A DNA stretch of 64,000 bases from Silene latifolia (lineage: Eukaryota > Streptophyta > Magnoliopsida > Caryophyllales > Caryophyllaceae), in assembly GCF_048544455.1 (NCBI RefSeq), contig NC_133536.1, positions 193,133,325-193,197,324 of the forward strand, written 5' to 3'. Both the position numbers and the translations under genes were made by a program. Shown in pieces: positions 59,044 to 64,000 of the stretch; the first letter of the stretch is position 1; every line of letters starts with the position of its first letter. The notes beneath the pieces are model-generated. The model had not been told where the DNA came from and did no database searches. It saw only the letters and a list, made by a program, of their open reading frames with translations.

Positions 59044-60345
59044 TCATAAGCTTTTCTCTTTTTTTTTTTTTTTAGCGGGCCAGGGGCCGTTTTTATTTCG
59101 TGTCGCAAGAGCGGCACGTGGGCTACGCGAGGCGCGTCTTAGCTTATTATAAGGGTAGTACCATTTCAGTTGGTCTAGGTTAGTCGGATTAGAAAACTCA
59201 TTCCCGTCTAGGTCTGTGATCTTAACCACACCCCTTGAAAGTATGCACTTGACCAAAAATGGTCCTGCCCATTTAGGTTTAAATTTTCCTCGTGGATCGA
59301 CAAGTAAGAGAGCTCTGACTCACTTGAGTACTAAATCTCCTTCCTTGATATTTTTGGGCTTGTCCCGTTTATTAAAGGCTCGATTGATGCGTGCCTGATA
59401 TGTCTGCACATTATGTAATGCACGTAGCCTTCGCTCGTCCAGGAGGACGAGTTCATCATATCTATCCCTATTCCACTCAGCCTCTGGAATTTGACTTTTG
59501 AGTAAAATGCGTAGAGATGGGATCTCTAGCTCTACTGGTTGCACAACTTCCATGCCATAAGTCAAATAGAAATGAGTGGCCCCAGTGGGCGTCCTTACTG
59601 ACGTGCGATATCCCCATAATCTAAAGGGTATTTTGCTAGGCCAATCGCGATACTTGTCGATCATTTTCTTGAGGATTGTGACGACATTTTTGTTAGCTAC
59701 CTCTACTGCGCCATTAGTTTGAGGCCTGTATGGCGAGGAATGGTGATGCTTGATCTTGTATTTGGCTAACAATTGTGCAGCTTCGGCCTGAAAATGTGAC
59801 CCGTTGTCACTGATGATTTCATGTGGGCAACCATATCGACAGATAAGATTGGTTTGTATGAACTTGGCCACATGTTTGGCTGTTAGGCTAGTGTAAGATG
59901 CTGCCTCGACCCACTTAGTGAAATAGTCGATAGCTACTAGAATGTAACAGTGGTCTCCTGTCCCAGCTGAAGTGATTTTCCCGATGATTTCTTTTCCCCA
60001 TGCAGAAAAAGGCCAAGGAGATGTCATGGTATATAGCATTGAGGGAGGAACATGTGGCACATTCCCGAAGATCTAGCAATTGTGACAATGCCTGACGTAT
60101 TTGATGCAATCTGACTCCATGGTCGTCCAGTAATACCCTAGACGTGTAATCATCTTTGCCATCATAGGTCCACTCATGTGAGGGCCATATTCTCCGTCAT
60201 GAACTTCCTCCATTACTTTCTGTGCCTGTGAATGATTAAGGCAACGCAAGAGGACACCAAGTGGTGTTCTTTTGCATAACTCTCCTTGCATGAGGAGGTA
60301 TTGAGAGGCAAGTAGGCGTATGGCGTGTTGTCCCCTCTTATCCAT
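59044..60345 (-). pseudogene. Element G integrase region
   Basis: This is the gypsy integrase on the minus strand. The N-terminal HHCC zinc module (HDGEYGPH, then CIKYVRHCHNC) lies at 60345-60073. The catalytic core (60060-59320) has SDNGSHFQAE and NGAVEVANK with the second and third acidic residues. The first catalytic Asp, expected in WG-x-D-IIG, is Glu here (WGKEIIG, about 59985-60000). The C-terminal part (59256 down) contains VVKITDLDGNEF and LKWYYP, typical of Tat elements. In-frame stops lie at 60073 (probably CAG to TAG) and 59320 (TGA, probably from TGG). It is not functional. Confidence 0.88.
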
Positions 60346-60559
60346 ATCTGGTGGGTATGTAGCATTGAGCTTGAAATTTAGAATGGCCTGGAACCAAGGT
60401 TCCTCTGGGTTTTCCTCTTCATCTGTAAGGAAGTGTACATAGGTTGGCTCCGATCACCGTTCGATGCACAATGTCATTTCAACCATGTTGTCTGGCATAT
60501 TAATCAAGGATGCAAGTTTTGCAAGAGCGTCCGCAAACTGATTTTCTTTACGAGGCAGG

Positions 60560-61588
60560 TGTAAATAAGTGACCTGATCGAAGAATTGAGCAATCTGATC
60601 TATCCTAGCCTGATAGGTGCTAGACTTTCACTTTGGATTTTCCAGGATCCAGTGATTTGGTTAATGATTAAAGATGAGTCCCGTGAACTCGAAGATTCTT
60701 GATGCCTAAAATCAATGCTGCTTGTAGACCAATGAGGCAAGCTTCATACTCTGCTGCATTATTTGTCACCTCGAAGTCGAGTTTGACAGAAAGTGGTGTA
60801 TGCTCGCCTTCAGGAGAAATGAGCAACACTCCTATTCCAAATCCTCTCAAATTGGATGCCCCATCAAAGTAAAGATCCCAGGAATCCATACTGGTTTGTA
60901 AAATATCCTTATCTGAAAACGACCACATGTCTATTGCTTGCGTATCGTTGATAGGATTTTCTGCAAAGAATTCAGCCACGGCACCTCCCTTTATGACTTT
61001 CAAAGGTACGTATTTGAGATTAAACTCTGAGAGCATTAAGGTCCACCTTGCCAAGCGTCCATTGAGACCGGGTTTCTCGAAGAGGTATTTGACGGGATCC
61101 ATTTTAGAATACACTTTTACCGAGTAGCTAAGCATGTAATGGCGTAGCTTCTTTGTTGCCCACACAAGAGCGAGGCATGTCTTCTCGAGAGGTGTATACT
61201 TACTCTCGTACTCCAAGAACTTCTTACTAAGGTAGTAGATAGCTCTTTCTTCCTTTCCAACAGTCTGCGCGAGCATAGCCCCCATGGCTGTTTCGGTAAC
61301 TGTCAGATATAAACCAAGAAGTTGATCTGGTTGGGGAGGCATTAACACTGGTGTTTTGGCCAATATCTCCTTTATCCTGTCAAATGCCTTTCGACAGTCA
61401 TCATCCCATATGGTATGGTCCATTTTCTTGAGCTTTTTGAAGATAGGTTCGCAGATCATAGTGAGCTTCGATATGAATCGACTTATGTACTGCACTTTGC
61501 CCAAGAATACTCTAACCTATTTCTCTGTTTGGGGTTGTGGCATCTCGATTAAGGCCTTGATCTTGGATGGATCAATTTCCATCCCCCT
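60560..61588 (-). pseudogene. Element G RNase H plus second (archaeal-type) RNase H
   Basis: 61504-60900 encodes the gypsy RNase H that follows the reverse transcriptase (YYLSKKFLEYESKYTPLEKT, LRHYMLSYSVKVYSK). Next comes WDLYFDGASNLRGFGIGVLL and NNAAEYEACLIGLQAAL, the archaeal-type RNase H that Tat-lineage plant elements acquired as a second copy. A frameshift near 60675 breaks it after LRVHG, and homology continues in another frame (to about 60560). The stop near 61520 interrupts the segment that joins it to the reverse transcriptase. Confidence 0.85.
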
Positions 61589-62196
61589 CTAGCTGACAAC
61601 GTATCCCAGAAGCTTGCCTGACGTTACTCCGAATGCACATTTTTGAGGATTGAGCCTCATGTTGTACTTGCGTAATCTGAGGAAGAATTTGCGAAGGTTA
61701 TCGATGTGCACTTTTCTATCCTTAGATTTGATAATCATATCGTCCACGTACACCTCGACCTCTTTATGCATCATGTCATGTAGGAAAGTAGTCGCAGTGC
61801 GTTGGTACATAGCCCAACATTAATTAGCCCGAATGGCATAACAGTATAGCAGTACGTTCCCCACTGAGTGATGAAGGCTATCTTGTGCTTATCTTCTCTG
61901 GCCATTTTGATCTGGTTATACCTTGTATACCCGTCCATAAAGGATAACAATGCGTGATCTGCTGTATTATCTACCAATATATCGATGTGTGGTAGAGGGA
62001 AGTCGTCTTTAGGACTCGCTTTGTTCAAGTCTCTGAAATCAACACAAACCCGGATTTGCCCATCCTTTTTGGGTACGGGGACTATATTAGCCACCAAGTC
62101 TGAATACTCGGAAACTTTGATGAATCCGGCTTTGAATTGCTTATCGATCTCTTCTATAATCTTAAGAGCCCACTCTGTCCTCATCCGACGAAGCTT
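61589..62196 (-). pseudogene. Element G reverse transcriptase
   Basis: This is a gypsy-type RVT_1 polymerase on the minus strand. The conserved blocks are VPVPKKDGQIRVCVDFRDLN, ASPKDDFPLPHID, LLSFMDGYTRYNQI, MPFGL and the catalytic YVDD (61750-61739). A frameshift near 61800 falls between MPFGLIN and the YVDD half. Stops lie at 62197 just upstream (TAA where CAA is usual, before KLRRM) and at 61589 (TAG, probably from CAG). All catalytic residues are still visible. Confidence 0.9.
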
Positions 62197-63432
62197 TTAT
62201 TTCACGGGTTTGAAACCTGGCTTGATTGGAATGCGATGTTCTACAATATTCATGTCGATCCCTGGCATGTCTTTATAAGACCAAGCGAAGACGTCTTTGA
62301 ACTCGTGTAGGATATCGATGAAATTGGCCCTTTCAGTCGGGTCTAGGGTCGTCCTTATCCTAAGTTCTTGGGGTTCTAATTCTGTTCCTACGTTGATAGG
62401 TTCGATGTTTTCTATAACTGGTGCCCCTTCCACCTCTTCTAGTATTTCTTTAAATATATAGGGAGGTAATTCGATTGAGTTTGGGTCAGGATCATCCTCA
62501 TTATCATCGTAAACAGAATTGCATTCAGAATAACACAAGGAGTAGGCAGAATCAGATTTATTCATATTAAAGTTTGAAAACAGCTGAAACAAAGAAGCCA
62601 TCTGCACATTAGTCAGTGGCGGTAAAGGGACAATTGTTGGGACATTCCCCAAGCTACTGTTACTAGGCGATGTTATGCTAGGAGAAACAAAAGGGTGGGG
62701 AGTGACGACAGGAGGAGACTCTCTAGTGACTTTTCTAGACTTAGGTTCCGACTCTGACTCTGATTCTGACACTGACTCAAATTTATCATCTTTGTGTTCT
62801 CCTTTGAACATCTCTCCTTCTCCAGTAGTGACTTTGAAGAGCTTTCCTTTCTGCTAATTTGAGCTGGTGTCAGTGATCAGTGCTGTAGGGTTGAAATGGT
62901 CGTCTTGAAGTATCGTGGTAATGATCTCATCCTGTGATGGCTTGATGAATCGATCTTATCCAAATAGAAGACTAACAGCCTGTTCATCGAGATAAGGTGT
63001 CTGGCGAGTTTTGACGGTAGGAACCGTTTCTGGAGGAATGAAGTAGCAATCGTAGAAGACCTCGATTCCAGCTAGTTGAATGCCTATGTACCTCCAAGGT
63101 TCGGGAAATCCATGAAAATTTTCACAATCCCCTTCCCTGACGAAGTACCCATTTAATGTAGGTAGATAAGGTTGTATTTGGATTCCCTTACTTTTGCGAT
63201 CCTGAACTTGAGCAAGCATTTCGAGGGTTTCGGCCTTTGTGGGCTTGTACCCCAAGCCTAGTGGTATCTTTTGGGAGTTACCTTCCTTAAAAGGTGCAAA
63301 GGTATTCCCTCTGATAGGGTTTAATGGCATTCCTGGGAAGTATCCCCGATATTTGAGTATGTGGTTGACCACCAAGTTGGAGTATGGGTCGAAATACAAG
63401 GGAGCCAGCTCGCTCTCTATAAGGTTTATGTT
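62197..63432 (-). pseudogene. Element G linker between protease and reverse transcriptase
   Basis: This is in frame with the protease. It contains LGLGYKPTKAETLEML (about 63255-63208), a pattern usual for this lineage, an acidic serine-rich stretch (SESESESEPKSRK) and the pre-RT segment DVFAWSYKDMPGID. Stops at 63433, 62956 and about 62854 interrupt it; the first two are TAA where Gln would fit. It has no enzymatic role of its own. Confidence 0.7.
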
Positions 63433-64000
63433 TTAAAATCCTCCAAGCTCGTACACTGGATCTGCAACTACTTGGTTGCTTGACATTTTCTCTATTACGG
63501 CCTTGATAGGTGACGAAGTGATCGTCACTACCTTGCCATCTAGAGGGATCTTGATCTTCTGGTGTAAGGTGGATGTCACTGCTTTGGAAGCGTGAATCCA
63601 GGGCCTACCTAGAAGTATATTGAAAGATGCCTCGATGTCCACTATCTGAAAATTAACCTTTTGCTCGATTGGCCCAGTGGCCACAATAAGATTAACTATC
63701 CCTACTACTTTACGTCGCGTTCCATCGTATGCCCGAACACCTTGGTTAGTAGGAGTCCAGTCTGATTCTTTCATGCCTAACTTGTATGTTGTCTTTAGTG
63801 GTATGACATTGACCGTGGAGCCATCATCTACCAAAGTCATTGGTACGTTTTTCTTCAAACATGTGACTGTGATGTACAGAGCAAGGTTATGAGTGGCGCC
63901 AAAGGGAGGTAAGTCCTCATCTGAGAAAGTAACTGGGTTACTTAGCTTGACTGAGTCTTGGAAGACTATGTTGACGACATCATCGGGTGTAGAGTCGTGT
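63433..64000 (-). pseudogene. Element G protease region (runs off the window)
   Basis: The minus-strand frame is open to the right edge. The retropepsin-like active site is TLVDDGSTVNVIP (DDGS in place of D-S/T-G) and the second strand is FNILLGRPWIH. It is preceded by FSDEDLPPFGATHNLALYI, a lineage-typical lead-in. A TAA at 63435-63433 ends it, followed in the same frame by the linker. Gag lies beyond position 64000. Confidence 0.85.

Overview
This window is plant nuclear DNA, almost certainly repeat-rich heterochromatin of a eudicot. The evidence is Ty1-copia and Ty3-gypsy LTR retrotransposons with plant-type primer binding sites (initiator-Met and Asp tRNA), a Tat-lineage element with a second RNase H and an antisense ORF, a CACTA transposon, and a multi-exon plant-mobile-domain gene. 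The Retand-like architecture and the family mix would fit Caryophyllaceae such as Silene, but that is a guess. No bacterial-type operon, rRNA or tRNA gene was seen.

Layout. I resolve eight mobile elements (A to G plus one CACTA) and one degraded host-type gene, mostly nested. (1) B, an outer Copia element (1-14441; 5' LTR off the left edge), has a gag gene but no recognisable pol. (2) A, a Copia element (949-9837), sits inside B's gag with target duplication GAATT. (3) A six-exon plant-mobile-domain pseudogene lies at 14443-16028, truncated on its 5' side by B. (4) C (16075-27209, + strand, duplication CATTT) is a gypsy/Athila-like element with gag, protease and an extra ORF (ORF3) but no reverse transcriptase or integrase. 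(5) G (27344 to beyond 64000, minus strand) is a Tat-lineage gypsy element. Its decayed pol is at 59044-64000, its antisense ORF at 57391-58578, and its probable 3' LTR is split by D. (6) D (27715-57061, minus strand, duplication AAACA) is a sister of C. (7) E (36902-50891, + strand, duplication ATGGG) is a second pol-less Athila-like family, inserted near the start of D's gag. (8) F (37760-40399, duplication GTTCT) is a probable solo LTR inside E's 5' LTR. (9) A CACTA transposon (51155-55437, duplication AAA) lies inside D's 5' LTR and carries three exons of an HMGB-type chromatin gene.

How it fits together. The order of events can be read from the nesting: G before D, D before E, E before F, D before CACTA, B before A, and the mobile-domain gene before B and C. 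Four elements (B, C, D, E) have a gag region but no pol and would have depended on enzymes supplied in trans. C/D and E share noncoding motifs and a 3' noncoding block although their LTRs and Gags differ, which suggests a common helper. All gag and pol genes are broken except B's gag, whose frame is continuous apart from the A insertion. Many of the stops look like C-to-T (or complementary G-to-A) changes, as expected in methylated repeats. The best candidates for something new are the pol-less C/D family with its fast-diverging ORF3 (histone-H3-like first residues, acidic tail), the HMGB-carrying CACTA, and G's antisense ORF, which appears to be driven from inside the 3' LTR.
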